Part shown: one piece after another, positions 45,470 to 57,141 of the stretch
How the letters are laid out: each line of letters begins with the position of its first letter
Position numbering within the stretch: the first letter of the stretch is position 1
NCBI GenBank assembly: GCA_021401465.1
Contig: JADDMT010000045.1
Span: 62,001 to 126,000, forward strand
DNA length: 64,000 nucleotides
Direction of reading: 5' to 3'
From: Teratosphaeria epicoccoides
Lineage: Eukaryota; Ascomycota; Dothideomycetes; Mycosphaerellales; Teratosphaeriaceae
Translations under genes and position numbers: made by a program
Notes under the pieces: generated by a model
Told to the model about the DNA's origin: nothing
Databases searched by the model: none
What the model saw: the letters and a program-made list of their open reading frames with translations, nothing else

Positions 45470-46114
45470 TCATCTAGCCGCGTGATCTCTAAGCGTCTGT
45501 ATCAACTCATCCACAGCCTCCATGTCGCCCGCCTCCAATCCTTTCCTCTTCCACACGCTCTCCGGCAAATGCCTCTCCAATTCGTCCAACCCCGGCTGGA
45601 AATTCCGCACTTGCGAGCTCAGGGCCGACACCGCCTTCTTTCTCACACTTCTATCGGGGTCGTCCGTCGCCATCTTCGTCAGCGTGGGCATCGCGCCGTG
45701 TTGTAAGAGCTTCTCTTGCGACTTGATGTTGTTCTGCACAGCCGCTGAACAACACGCAGCGGCTGATCTTCGCATGTCAGGCTCGTTGTGGTGTAATTGC
45801 TCGGTCAACGGTTTCCACATGCCGAGTGACTCGAGGTTGTTGGCATTGTCGATTTGTTCGATGAGTTGTTCGAGATTGTCCCAAGCGATCATCTTGTTGT
45901 CGTTGTCCACTTGGTCTGACGGGGCGATGATTGCGGTCATGGCTTCTCGCATGCGGTCTGCGTCTGATGGTCCGCCGAGGATCCGCTGGAGGATTTCTGG
46001 GTTGAGGTTGCGGGTTGGTTGCGAGGGAGCATTAGGATCGTTTCGGCTCACATCGCTGTTCTCGACGGACCACTTGAGGAGTTCGTTGAGCGACTGCTGT
46101 TGGTCTCGTGCCAT
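45470..46114 (-). CDS. fes1: Hsp70 nucleotide exchange factor Fes1
   Basis: A single exon of 214 residues, the usual fungal Fes1 length. The N-terminal block SLNELLKWSVENSDVSRNDP and LNPEILQRILGGPSDADRMR is diagnostic. Armadillo-like repeats follow: AWDNLEQLIEQIDNANNLES, EPDMRRSAAACCSAAVQNN and DPDRSVRKKAVSALSSQVRN. The protein wraps around the Hsp70 nucleotide-binding domain to release ADP in the cytosol and helps send misfolded proteins to degradation. It is divergent from actin, 1.08 kb away. No lesion is seen. Confidence 0.95.
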   Translation of the reverse strand: MARDQQQSLNELLKWSVENSDVSRNDPNAPSQPTRNLNPEILQRILGGPSDADRMREAMTAIIAPSDQVDNDNKMIAWDNLEQLIEQIDNANNLESLGMWKPLTEQLHHNEPDMRRSAAACCSAAVQNNIKSQEKLLQHGAMPTLTKMATDDPDRSVRKKAVSALSSQVRNFQPGLDELERHLPESVWKRKGLEAGDMEAVDELIQTLRDHAAR

Positions 46115-47192
46115 GCTGATATCCTATGTGGGTAGGCAGAGCTTGTCACAATCTGTTGGTGATTGGAGGCTTTGTACCAGCAATCCACGGGAGATTCGAA
46201 CTGAAGGAAGATGGGCTAAGGAGTCGGTGTGGATACTTCTACCCGCTTTCTGCATGTGATTCGAGCATGGCTGACAACCTGGAAGAGCAGTCACTTCTCG
46301 AACGCGCTAGTCCCTTCTGAGACCTTCTATTTGCTTCTTCGGACCAGAAGAGCACGTGATCGTGTCTGGCTCTTCACAGGCATTTCGACATTCCTGATGT
46401 CAGGGATGAGACGATGAATGGGTGTTTCCAGACAATGTGCGAGCACGTCCGTTGATGAAGGCGGGTGAAGAGGTCGAAATTCTGAATATTTCATACCCCA
46501 CTAGAATTACCCCGCGAGTGGCTCGTGCGTGATTGAAGAATGGAAACGAAGGCTGGCCAACGTATAGTGAGGAAAAGTACACGCGGGGAGTCGAGGGGGG
46601 AGGACTGTGCGGGATTGAGAGGCTAATGTATTTGGCTGAGGCTGGACACGAGACACGACGACATCCATATGCGTGTCAGGTCAGGTCTCGAATGTATTTT
46701 CAGCCGTGGCGTAAGATGCGTCAGGCATTAGTGGTCTGGATCTTGGCAGGTTCAAGCATTGCGTGGACGTCGGTAGGAGGCCCAGGCGTCAGTATTCTGC
46801 AGTCAGCGAGTCAGCGAGATAACAACGGTCGAAGTTCTGTCTTGGGTCGTCCTCTGTCTTCTACGCCGCACGTCGCCCTTCGACCAAACAAGATAACACT
46901 TCGTTTTCGAACAGAAGAAACGGCATCGGGGAATTGACACCCGATCAGGAAAGAGTCCTCATTGGTTTTAGCGTGCCCACCCCGTAACTCCCGATCCGTG
47001 CGTGCACTTTCCTCGCCCTCACCGACCAGCTTTCCAGCATCCACTCCACGGCCACCACGACAAGGACACCACACCGCTCCACCGACCTTGCAGCGCTCAC
47101 TACGCCCCATTCCGTCCAATAGCTCTCGTGGTATACGCGAGCTTCATAGAGACACTACTACACCACTTCTCCGAACACCACTCACCGTCGCC
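46115..47192. promoter_or_regulatory. Divergent promoter region between FES1 and actin
   Basis: No gene is recognised in these 1.08 kb. The last 200 bases before the actin ATG are C- and T-rich on the plus strand (for example 46975-47190), as in other strong fungal promoters. Short frames near 46533-46937 and 46811-47119 lack features. Confidence 0.45.
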
Positions 47193-48658
47193 ATGGAGGG
47201 TAAGCGGCCCTGAAATGCTACTATTGCACCAATCCCCCGCCATCGCCGACAATCGAGGCCTCCGTGATGGATGGCATATGGACAATGGCTGACGAGAGTG
47301 CTTTATACAGAGGAAGTCGCAGCTTTGGTCATTGACAATGGGTAACACACCACCCCCCTTCGTCCGCCTCCTGCTCGCCCAGCGCTGCTGCCTGCGGCGT
47401 CGTACAAAGAAGCTGGGCGTCAACACAGTTGCGAGCACGAGGTGGAATGGATGCCGGAGACTCAGGATACTGACGGTGATGATAGCTCGGGTATGTGTAA
47501 GGCCGGGTTCGCCGGTGACGATGCGCCACGAGCGGTCTTCCGTAAGTCATGACCCTGCCCTGCGACAGCATCAATGGCACCCAGCTGACAGCAAGACAGC
47601 TTCCATCGTCGGCCGACCGCGCCATCATGGGTATGCATCCCCACTCTCTCGTACCCGCAGACTCGGATCATCTGACAAGAGCACAGGATCATGATTGGTA
47701 TGGGCCAGAAGGACTCGTACGTGGGGGATGAGGCACAGAGCAAGCGTGGTATCTTGACTCTGCGATACCCGATCGAGCACGGCGTTGTGACCAACTGGGA
47801 CGACATGGAGAAGATCTGGCACCACACCTTCTACAACGAGCTCCGTGTCGCACCCGAGGAGCACCCGGTCCTGCTCACCGAAGCTCCCATCAACCCCAAG
47901 TCCAACCGCGAGAAGATGACCCAGATCGTCTTCGAGACCTTCAACGCCCCGGCCTTCTACGTCTCCATCCAGGCCGTGCTCTCTCTCTACGCTTCCGGTC
48001 GTACCACCGGTATCGTTCTCGACTCCGGTGACGGTGTCACCCACGTCGTCCCCATCTACGAGGGTTTCGCCCTCCCCCACGCCATCTCCCGTGTCGACAT
48101 GGCTGGCCGTGACTTGACCGACTACCTCATGAAGATCTTGGCTGAGCGCGGTTACACCTTCTCCACCACGGCCGAGCGTGAAATTGTCCGTGACATCAAG
48201 GAGAAGCTCTGCTACGTCGCCCTCGACTTCGAGCAGGAGATCCAGACCGCCAGCCAGAGCTCGTCACTGGAGAAGTCTTACGAGCTTCCTGACGGTCAGG
48301 TCATCACCATTGGCAACGAGCGATTCCGTGCTCCCGAGGCCTTGTTCCAGCCCTCGGTCCTTGGTCTTGAGTCTGGCGGTATCCACGTCACCACGTTCAA
48401 CTCCATCATGAAGTGTGACGTCGATGTCCGCAAGGACCTCTACGGCAACATTGTCATGGTAAGTCTGGCGAACCGTCAAGGACTTGGATCATTGCTAACA
48501 TCATCTAGTCTGGTGGTACCACCATGTACCCAGGCATTAGCGACCGCATGCAGAAGGAAATCACCGCCCTTGCCCCGTCCAGCATGAAGGTCAAGATCAT
48601 CGCCCCGCCAGAGCGCAAGTACTCTGTCTGGATCGGTGGTTCCATCCTGGCCTCGCTC

Positions 48659-48690
<32 letters not shown>

Positions 48691-48739
48691 GGAGTACGAT
48701 GAGTCCGGCCCGTCCATTGTGCACAGGAAATGCTTCTAA
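47193..48739 (+). CDS. act1: Actin
   Basis: Six coding exons (47193-47199, 47311-47341, 47486-47541, 47600-47630, 47687-48458, 48509-48739) give exactly 375 residues. The first exon is only seven bases (ATGGAGG). Spliced, the N-terminus is [20 protein letters not shown], followed by [20 protein letters not shown] and the fully conserved actin body ([50 protein letters not shown]), ending HRKCF. It forms the microfilaments for polar growth, endocytosis and cytokinesis. The five introns cluster at the 5' end apart from the last, a layout known from Dothideomycete actin genes. Codon use is strongly biased. Confidence 0.98.
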
Positions 48740-49412
48740 GCGTGTGCACTAACGACCGACGGTATCGATACGGGCGAAACCTAACTCAGCGTTGAAAATA
48801 CACCGGGCGCAAACCCGACGAAGAGGAGTTGATGGGTTGTGAAGGGGGTGGCGGTTTAGGCAGCGTTCACCTCACGGCGTCGTGCGTGTTGTAGTCTGAC
48901 CTGGCGGATTGGAGATGGTCAGGGCAGGCGAGCAGGCGTGGGTGCAAGTCGACATGCTTGACTACTTCCCATCATCTGCAATTAGACTACGGCTTGTGAT
49001 GTATGCCATTACAACGATGAGCAAAAGTGGAATGCAGTCTTGTTTCGATTCTGTGTGTGGACCGTGCTGTGCTGCCACATCGTCCGTGCTCAAGCCTGCC
49101 GTTCCGCCGCCTGGCCCCATTTCTTGCTCACGCATGCATACAGGAAGGCTCTCGCGACATGGCTCAAGATGCTGAGCTACTGACATGAACCTCACGAGGG
49201 CATTGGGCGCATTCAGCCATTATGCACAGATGACGTAGCTCGAGGTGCCGCATAGATGTGGCAATACATGGCGGCGAATGCCTCTCGGACAGCGTCCCCT
49301 TCATGGTAGGTTGGCCTTCACTTCTTCTCCCGTCTTCACAGACCCAACCCTGGTTCCGAAGACGCTCCGTCGTCTGCAATTACTCACAGCACCTCGGAGC
49401 ACACACCCCACA
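48740..49412. other. 3' flank of actin and upstream region of the FAD oxidoreductase
   Basis: No gene is recognised. The FAD oxidoreductase frame stays open upstream of its chosen start to 49245, but that extension has no conserved content, and an ATG in good context lies at 49413. Confidence 0.4.
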
Positions 49413-50711
49413 ATGGCAACAGACGGCCGGAAAAACATCGTGGTCATCGGAGGCGGCATCATCGGCTGCACGTCCGCTTACTTCCTCACGCGCCACCCTG
49501 CCTACGACCCCAGCAAGCACAGAATCACTCTCCTCGAGTCCACTAAGATCGCGGGCGGCGCTTCAGGCAAAGCGGGCGGTCTGCTAGCACTCTGGGCGTA
49601 CCCCAGCTGTATCGTCCCGTTGAGTTATCGGCTCCACAAGGAGCTTGCGGATGAGCATGGCGGGGAAGAGAGGTGGGGGTATCGAGCTCTGCATTGTGGG
49701 CAGGTGGAGTGTCAGGGGAGGGAGCTAAGTGAGAAGGGTGCGCCGGGGGCCGGGGGTAAGGATGGGGAGATGGAGGGGCGGAATGGGAAGACCAAGGTGG
49801 AGCGGGAGGGTTTGAGTCTGCAGAAGAGGTCGAAAGAGGCGTTGGGGAGGCTGAGAGCGGCAGGTGTCCCGGCGGACTTGGATTGGGTGGACCCGGAGAC
49901 GCGGCCCCGCTATGAGGAGATGGGGGATCCGAGTACGACGGCGCAGGTGCATCCGTGGCAGTTCACGACCGCTATGGCGGAGTTGGCGGGTCAGAAGGGC
50001 GCGGTGATCAAGACGCGTGCGAGGGTCAAGAGCATCAATTATCATGCTGCCGGTGAGGCGGTCGAGAGCGTGACGTACATCGACAGTAACAACGATCACG
50101 GGCACGAGGAGACGATCCGCGCTACGGACGTCGTCGTCGCGGCCGGCCCCTGGACTCCTCACCTCCTGCCTCAAGTCCCCATCAGCGCCACGCGCGCGCA
50201 CAGTGTCACCATCAAGCCCTCCCGCCCCGTCAGCGCCTATGCGCTCTTCACGCAGATCTCGCTCCCCGCCCACGTCGGCACCGCCGCCCGCTCCTCCCGC
50301 CACAGCGCACGCGAGCACCTCGTCACGCCAGAAATCTACGCGCGCCCCGGCAACGAAGTGTACGCCTGCGGCGAAGGGGACACGGACGTCCCGCTGCCGG
50401 GGACGAGCGACGAAGTGCTGGTCGACGAGGCGCGGTGCCAGGCGGTCGTGGATTCTGTGGCTGCGATTTCGGAGGCGTTGCGGGAGGGGGATGTCACGGC
50501 CCGGCAGGCGTGTTATTTGCCGGGCGTGAGGACGGGGGGTGGGCCGTTGGTGGGCGCGACGGGCGTCGAGGGGTTGGTGCTCGCGGCGGGGCATACGTGT
50601 TGGGGCGTCCAGAATGCGCCGGGGACGGGGAAGCTGGTGAGTGAGGTTGTGTTTGAGGGGCGGGCGAGGTCTGCGAGGGTCGCAGGGTTGGATCCGAGGC
50701 GTTATATGTAG
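49413..50711 (+). CDS. FAD-dependent oxidoreductase of the D-amino-acid-oxidase fold, Tda3-like
   Basis: A single exon of 432 residues from ATG 49413. The FAD-binding beta-alpha-beta motif is NIVVIGGGIIGCTSAYFLTR at the N-terminus, followed by the second dinucleotide-contact block GGASGKAGGLLALWAYPS. VVVAAGPWTPHLLPQVPISA and the C-terminal VEGLVLAAGHTCWGVQNAPG complete a DAO-type fold. The closest family I can name is yeast Tda3, an oxidoreductase linked to endosome traffic; the substrate is unknown. A charged Gly/Glu/Lys-rich insertion occupies about residues 105-140. The gene is strikingly GC-rich, which also leaves long spurious frames on the other strand. Confidence 0.85.
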   Translation: MATDGRKNIVVIGGGIIGCTSAYFLTRHPAYDPSKHRITLLESTKIAGGASGKAGGLLALWAYPSCIVPLSYRLHKELADEHGGEERWGYRALHCGQVECQGRELSEKGAPGAGGKDGEMEGRNGKTKVEREGLSLQKRSKEALGRLRAAGVPADLDWVDPETRPRYEEMGDPSTTAQVHPWQFTTAMAELAGQKGAVIKTRARVKSINYHAAGEAVESVTYIDSNNDHGHEETIRATDVVVAAGPWTPHLLPQVPISATRAHSVTIKPSRPVSAYALFTQISLPAHVGTAARSSRHSAREHLVTPEIYARPGNEVYACGEGDTDVPLPGTSDEVLVDEARCQAVVDSVAAISEALREGDVTARQACYLPGVRTGGGPLVGATGVEGLVLAAGHTCWGVQNAPGTGKLVSEVVFEGRARSARVAGLDPRRYM

Positions 50712-51785
50712 AGAGGGGGGACAGGAGGTTATGAGATGCGTGTCTGGTGTGTGTGGCTGCACGCTGTCTCGTCGTGCTGGGCTCTGGTTTTTTCTTCTCT
50801 TTTTTTTCTCGCCAACGGAGTGTCACTATGCTGTTCCCTGCGCGGGTTCGAAGGATCCGTTTCTTGGACTTTGGGAGCAAGCAGGACACGGCAGCTCCGG
50901 CTGGACGTGGTCGAGGAATTGAACTCGCGGGCAGCGCTATCGACATGGCTTACAGACCACTGTGCGTTGTCGTGAGCACATCACCGAGATTCCATCAGAT
51001 GATCAAACCCGTCTGACCGGTCGACAGTCATTTTCACCACCGGCACGGCCATGCCTGTGTCGCTGCGGCCGGGTCCTCCTGTGCTGCGGATATGAATGTT
51101 ATGAATGCGAGGCCTGTTGAGTTCAGAGGGCTTTGGAGAGGACGCGAAACTCTCTTTGTCGTAATCCATGCTCTCAGAGGCGTGGATGTGAATACGGGCG
51201 CTGGCAAGGACAAGGGGGAGAAGGCGGTTGTTGGGATGGAAGTTCCTGCACTTCGAAGATGCAGTTCGATTCTGAAGGAGGTGTTGGGGAGTGCTGGGTT
51301 GTTTGCAGCTGCAATCAACGTTTCGGCTGTGGCGCCTGTTCTTGGCTGGGATATAGATGTTGTTCGTGCTCCGGATTCTAGAAAGGCCACGCAGTTTGCG
51401 TTGATGCGTTTCTCCACGCCAATTCGTGCGGTGGAGACACTGGCAGCAGTCATTTCAACAGCCTGTCAAATCATGTTGACTGGCCGACTCTTTCACTCGC
51501 CGAATTGTTACTTCCGAGTATGTTGTCACTGGCAGAGGTACCCGTCGGGCATTCCTATTTCGACGTACGTCTCGACCGGCAGCTCAACACTAAACTTGTG
51601 ACCAAACACGGGTGTAGCTGGGTGGGACCTGGCTATCGAAGACGGCTCAGCATGGAATTCTTGTACCGGAAAGTCACTCTGCGTCTGCTAACTCGTCTTC
51701 ACATGCGTCTCGCGAGTCTCGTTTGCGCCGACACCCGCCGAACGGCTACAGCTCTGGTACACGCTGCCGTCTCGGAAACATTGTC
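50712..51785. other. Intergenic, two opposed ORFs but no supported gene
   Basis: A 169-codon plus frame (51092-51601) and a 139-codon minus frame (51034-51453) overlap. Neither has a signal peptide, membrane segment or domain, so I do not call either. The stretch ccctgcgcgggttcgaaggatc near 50835 resembles a tRNA T-arm only by chance. Confidence 0.35.
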
Positions 51786-53214
51786 TCAACCACCGCTGCG
51801 CGGTAACGGAAACATGTTCTGCGTATACTCCTCCTCTTTGTGGACAGAGCCAAACGCCTTGCGCCCACCAGGCGTCACCTCCTCCCTGGGTCCTGGTAGG
51901 CCAGCCCCGAGAGGGTCATTACAATATAATGCCAAGAGCTTATCCACAGTCTCGCGCAAGACCTCTGTGTGTGCATGCCAACTGACGGCCGCGATCTGTC
52001 GTCGGAAGGCGAAACAGGTGTCTTTGTAGACTTGGTGATAGACTAGCTTGTACTCCCCATCTGCCTGCCGTTCTGCTTCGCGTTGCGCGTTCGGTATATC
52101 AGCCGCGAGAGTCGTGTCGGTCATGTGAGGGCGTGCTCTCTTGCTTTTGCTTTGGCACAAGCCATACAGCCGCATGCCGGCCATCACAATGCGGGAGATG
52201 GTGTCTTTATTCTTCGTCTCAGTGGATGCACCTTGAGCATCCGGGGCGTTCTGGACATGAAGGAGCGAAGACCGCCTCGGCGCTTCCGAGGGTGCCCGAG
52301 CCGTCCCCGGCATGGAGGATGCGATGCTCGGCGACCTCGAGAACGCACGGCTCGGCAGAGGCGCTGGTGGTCCAATGCTCCCGCTCAGCGATCGACGATG
52401 CTTCAGACTAGGCAGTGAGTCCTCCCTCTTCAATGCAGCAGCTGCAGCTACACTTTCGCCTCCATGGCGTCGAGCTCGCTTCCTGCGCTCTGTCGCCTCA
52501 TCGAAGGCGTCATTGGCGGTTCTGCGCTTGCGCACTGGTGGCTCGTTGACGATCTCTGCGTGTTGGGGCACGCATGGGGGCAGGAAGAAGGCTTCGCCCT
52601 CAGCCTCCGCAGATGCAGGCGAGGATGGTGGCGTTGGCTCTGGTCTTGGACAGTAGAGGTCTGCTGAAAGACCCACAGCCCGAATCGAGATGGACTGGGT
52701 ATCTGTGAGAGCATTCTTGTGCAGCCTTTGAGTGCCTTCGGACCCAGGTCGGGTCGGCGGCTCGTCAGAGCCCAGTTTAGATCGAGTTGCGTAGAACAGG
52801 AGCTCGGTGATCCTTGGATCGGTCTTCTTGAGTGCGGCGTGCGGCAAGTCGACAGCTACAAGAACTCCCAAGGGCGAGTCGGGCTTGGCAGTCTGCCACC
52901 AGGGCCCATCGGGAGATGCCAAATGGCCAGCAAGCAGGTGGCGGCTGAACCAGGCATCTGTTGCTGGATCATTCGTGCCGACATCATAGCTTGGACCTAT
53001 GATCAGATGTAAAGGTATCCTGCTGGTTTCGACCAGAGACAAGAACCGTAGGGATGCTTTGGGTGATATTACATGGTGACTGTCTGCTGGACATTGCAAC
53101 ACGATGCCTGCTTCTTGTCAGTACAACCTTTGCGGATAGATCCAAGTGCTCACTACTCAGTGCGATGCTATCATCAATGCGTATACTGCCTTGCCAAGAT
53201 TTCGGTATATTCAT
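51786..53214 (-). CDS. SLD7: Probable DNA replication initiation factor Sld7
   Basis: Exons 53214-53157 and 53107-51786 (minus strand) give 459 residues. The 49-nt intron has a perfect TACTGAC branch site, and splicing makes the start MNIPKSWQGSIRIDDSIALS. A beta-rich N-terminal domain (SLRFLSLVETSRIPLHLIIG) is followed by about 200 disordered residues rich in Ser, Pro and Arg with a nuclear-localisation-like KRRTANDAFDEATERRKRAR. The C-terminus is helical (ISRIVMAGMRLYGL, YKLVYHQVYKDTCFAFRRQI, LRETVDKLLALYCNDPLG), which matches my memory of the Sld7 C-terminal domain. Sld7 binds Sld3 and regulates CDK-controlled origin firing. The family diverges fast, so the call needs a profile search. Confidence 0.6.
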
Positions 53215-53502
53215 GTTGGGCTAATGTTTGTGATAGGAAGATGACAGACCAAGGGACGCGTCAGTGACGCGCTTGCGTACTCCGCTTTAGCGCCGTGAAC
53301 CCGGTTTCCACGCTTCTTCACATGCGAAACCCCATTTTTACCTCAGAACTTGGTCGAACGGGAGATCATCTAATTGTCATTGTCGATTCATCCAATTCGT
53401 TCGTCATATCACGATGCTATCTTTGCATCTAATCCTAGCGTTGAAAGCTTTACACCCACAGTGGCCAGAAGCTGAGAATGCAAGACGATGATCTAGATAC
53501 TA

Positions 53503-56113
53503 CTAGTATTCCATCAGTCTCAGCTTCTTCCCGACTTCCTTCCTATGTACCGCCTTCTCACTCGGCCGCTGCTCAACCTCGTCCTTCGCCCTGAGCGCTT
53601 GGAGCAGCATGCCTGCATCGAAGAAGCCGTCTGTCGAATGGAGTCAGGACCAGCTTATCGCATCTGAGGAATGGGGGCGAAACTCACATCCACCCAACTC
53701 ATCATCCTCACTCTGTACCCCACTGTCCTCCGCCGACTTACCCGCCGCCTGCTCTCCAGTCACCAGCCGTCCTCTCGACTTCAGCCGACTCCCCTTGGGT
53801 CTCTTCTCCTCCGCCTCTCTCGCCCGACTGGCCTGCTTATCACTACTCGTGCCCCTCCTCTGCGTCTGCCGCAACAGCTTCCTCATCTCCAGGAAATAAG
53901 TCTCAATCGCGTCAATGTACCGCTTCGTCTGTCGATGCTTGCTCGATGCACAGATACTCACAGACCCATCCTTGATGATATATCCGATCCCGAATCCCTC
54001 ACCTGAGGTTGGTCCGAAGCCGAAGTGCCGGAGAGAAGGATTGCCGCAATTGGAGGTAGACAGAATGGTGTTGTTGAGTTTGTCGTAGCCGGCGTCGGCA
54101 AAGATGGCAGGGAGGTTGTGGCTAGGCCGTGGTGGGCTGCGGGAGGACTGTACGCTGCCGTCTTCGCTGAGCATGCTCGTGCGCTTGGGTGAGGTCGTGG
54201 AGGTATCGGCGGCGTGGTCGCTGGTTGGGCTGCTGTAGCCATTTGTGCTGGCGCCGTCGCCGTTCAGGCTTGCCAGCTCCGACCCGGCGTCGGCATCGAC
54301 CATGCGCTGCCAGAGGCACATTAGTGCGTAGAGATGTCTGTCTTGACCTTGCGCTTTTGCGCACTCCTTTGTGATGGCGGTGTGCTTTTCGCAGGCCTTC
54401 TTGAGCGCCTCGACCTTCTTGTGAGGAGCAGTCTCGGCCCAGAAGGTCCGGACGAATTCGACGCTCTCGGGTGTGACCTGTCTGATGGCTTCTGTGCGGC
54501 CGTGATAGTAGACCTTTGTCATAGCTGGCTCGTAGCACGACTCCATGCGCCCGTACATGCCATAGTATGCCGCCTGGAAGGCCATCTGCACAAAGGCGTC
54601 AGGCGAGAAGCCGTGTGAAGTCATGAAGTTCTTGCCATAGGTTGAGAATTCGAGCGTCTGGAACTCGTTTTGTTGAATCAGATCTGCAAGTCGGGTCTCT
54701 GCGAAACGCAATGCTGTAGAAAGCTCGGGCGTCATGTCCCAGATGAGCTTGTGAGGCGTGGTGCTAACGTCACCAAAGCTTGATGGGTCGCGCTTGGATG
54801 GGTCTGGAGAGCTGGAAGCCCATAGCGATGGTGCTTGGCCGTTGATGCTCCGGGCGAATCGCAGAATCGTGTCGGTGTACACATCAGAAGCGAAACGCAG
54901 CACTGTGTGACCGTCGACGCCAGTATGTTCAAAGTTGATGCCTGCACTGCCATTCTTGCAAACGATGATCTGCAACTTGTCGTACCATCTGTTTGTGCAA
55001 GTGCCGACCTGCACGCCGCGCTCGATTTGCGAGGTCCCGCAAAGCATGTTTCCGCAAAGCTCGGCGCCAGTCTTTGGCTCGGTGTAATCGAGGCAGAGGA
55101 TGAAGAGTGCGGAGTCGACCAGATCGAGGCAGTCGCTGTTGTTTGAGCCTTCGTCTTTGCTCATGACGTCCCGGAGGCCAGACCAGATCTTTCGATTCTC
55201 AGTACTCAACACCCCCACAGCGCCCTTGGCTGCCTCGTGGATCGGAGTTTGCTCAGCATCATCGTTGATCACCTGCAAGTTCAGCGCGACGTCTTTTTCA
55301 GTCATGATCAGGTCGTTGTTGTCGTCCAGTACGTCGAACCAATAGAATTGACCGCGACATAGCACGACCACATGTTTTGCTGTAGGGTCTTGTCCGATGT
55401 GACATCCATTGTCAGTCGGGATACGTGCAGTGCCAAACATCCTGGAATACTGGTACATGCACAGGGGCTGTCCGCGGAGCATATCTGGTGGAAGCTCCTC
55501 CTTCCGCACGGCGCGTACGAAAGAGAGGGCGGAGACAACCAGCGAGGCTGCGCGGGTGACTTGATTGTTACGGGCCGGTGTCGGGTCATCTTCGAGCAAG
55601 AAGAAAGGATTGAGATTCAGGACAACGGGGTTGTCGTAGTTCAAATATGAATCGTACCCTGCGAGCCCTGTTAGCAATTGACCTGCGTGTTGAGAGGAAA
55701 GATGGTCGCTTACAGAACTGCTCAATGTAGCTGCTCTTGCCAGTAGCGTATTCCTTCAGCTTTGCTTGCAGCTCAGGGCCTTCTGATCGAAGAAATTCGG
55801 CGACAGCCCGTTCCGAATCGGCATGTTCGCGAGCTGTCTGCAGCGGATCGAGGGCAGCAAGATACCTTCTGCACGTGGACTCCAAGTCTGGTATCGGCAG
55901 CTTCGGGAGCTTGTCCTGGGCTGCGAATGTGACGCCCGGCTTTGAACCGGGATTGGGGTCGTGGGACATGATCGGATTGAGCTTGTCTGTGGGAAAGCTC
56001 TGGGTCTCGGCCTTTGCGTTGGCCTCTGATCGTTCGTTCATGGTGAGGGAGTCCTTTCGTTGGGATGATTTGGCCAGTTGCCCGTCGATTGACGGAATGT
56101 TGCGGGCTGGCAT
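53503..56113 (-). CDS. facC: Carnitine O-acetyltransferase, FacC/Yat2 type
   Basis: Exons 56113-55714, 55658-53688 and 53630-53503 (minus strand) give 832 residues. The first splice makes SYIEQFWYDSYLNYDNPVVL; the last removes an early stop and yields the proper end DELGGYGFFDAGMLLQALRA. The N-terminal substrate-entry part has LPKLPIPDLESTCRRYLAAL. The catalytic His lies in GINFEHTGVDGHTVLRF (near 377). An inserted Ser/Thr-rich loop near residue 590 and a basic loop near 730 are typical of the large cytosolic FacC/Yat2 group, which moves acetyl units between CoA and carnitine for growth on acetate. No mitochondrial presequence or peroxisomal signal is seen. Confidence 0.93.
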
Positions 56114-57141
56114 GATGATGACTGTCAGCGTCCGTCTCGCGTTGATTTAGCTATGGAGAGGCGAAACGAGGGTGGCGATCGATAGACCACGCAGGCTGGT
56201 CCGATAGAAGTAGTGGCAGTCTTGACAGTAGTATCCCGGCATTTGGTGGATATGTGACCAGAGGAAGTGAGGGCAGATGAGTCGAAGGAATTGACCTAGT
56301 GAGGACCTTAATGGTAAAGCATGATCACAGAGAGGCGGTTATGTCGGTTTCAGAATTGCTCCCCGCAAAGTAGCAGGGCCCAGTAGTCTGTGTCGTCCAT
56401 GGTGGGTGAAGTGCTTGTGCAGCTCGTTTTCACGTGAAGATGTCAAAAGCCGCTGCGCCGAAGGATACTTCCAAGATGAGGAGGCATACATCGGATCACG
56501 CGGGCGACGTTCGTCTCAACATATGCAAACATGGGACTGACCTTATGCCGCCGCGTTGTGACTCTCGCTCTGGCCAAAGGGTGGACCTCGGATAAGATGC
56601 GTGCGCTGTTCCCAAAAGGCTCGTGGGTGGTGAAGTTGGCGCAGAAGGTCGACGGCGGGCAAGGGGAAGCGTGGCTGGAGTGGATGCTTGCACTAAGCTA
56701 GGCAGTTGGACATGGGGAGCTCTACTGCTTCGTTGTGCGAGAGTGGTTCGAGCAATAATGATGTAAGGTGGAGAGGAGGAGGCGGAACGGCGACTGTGAG
56801 AAATCTGCGGTCGGGGTCTGGACGGCCAAGACCGAGACCAGATGTTTGCACCTACTGAGCCAAGCGGTGACCTCGGGCACACTCGACACGCGCAGACTGA
56901 GATGGGAAGTCGCATGATGTCGCAAGGCAGGCACATCCGGCGGATGAAGGGAGCTCCTTCCAAGGTTCCGGCAGACGGGCTCACGGGTGGAAGCGAGATC
57001 CAGACAGCATTTCTGGCACTCTGTCTTGAGCTTGGCACGGTGCGCGTCGACCCTTGGACTCAGGTGACCGCGCGTCTCCATCAACGCCGCCACCATCCAT
57101 CCTCGGGCATCACGCGCCGCCAGCGATGATGCTCGCTTCAA
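56114..57141. promoter_or_regulatory. Divergent promoter region between FacC and Rad57 genes
   Basis: No gene is recognised in these 1.03 kb. A 180-codon minus frame (56496-57038) is rich in Arg, Ser and Pro and has no domain. Both flanking start codons point away from this interval. Confidence 0.45.

Noticed and set aside
49725..50762. 345-codon minus-strand frame opposite the Tda3-like gene
   Set aside because: It is antisense to a clear FAD oxidoreductase in very GC-rich sequence and is mostly Arg and Pro; a codon-bias shadow.
50835..50860. tRNA T-arm-like gggttcgaa
   Set aside because: No matching anticodon stem, D-arm or acceptor stem around it.
51034..51601. Opposed 139- and 169-codon frames
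   Set aside because: Neither shows features that would choose one over the other.
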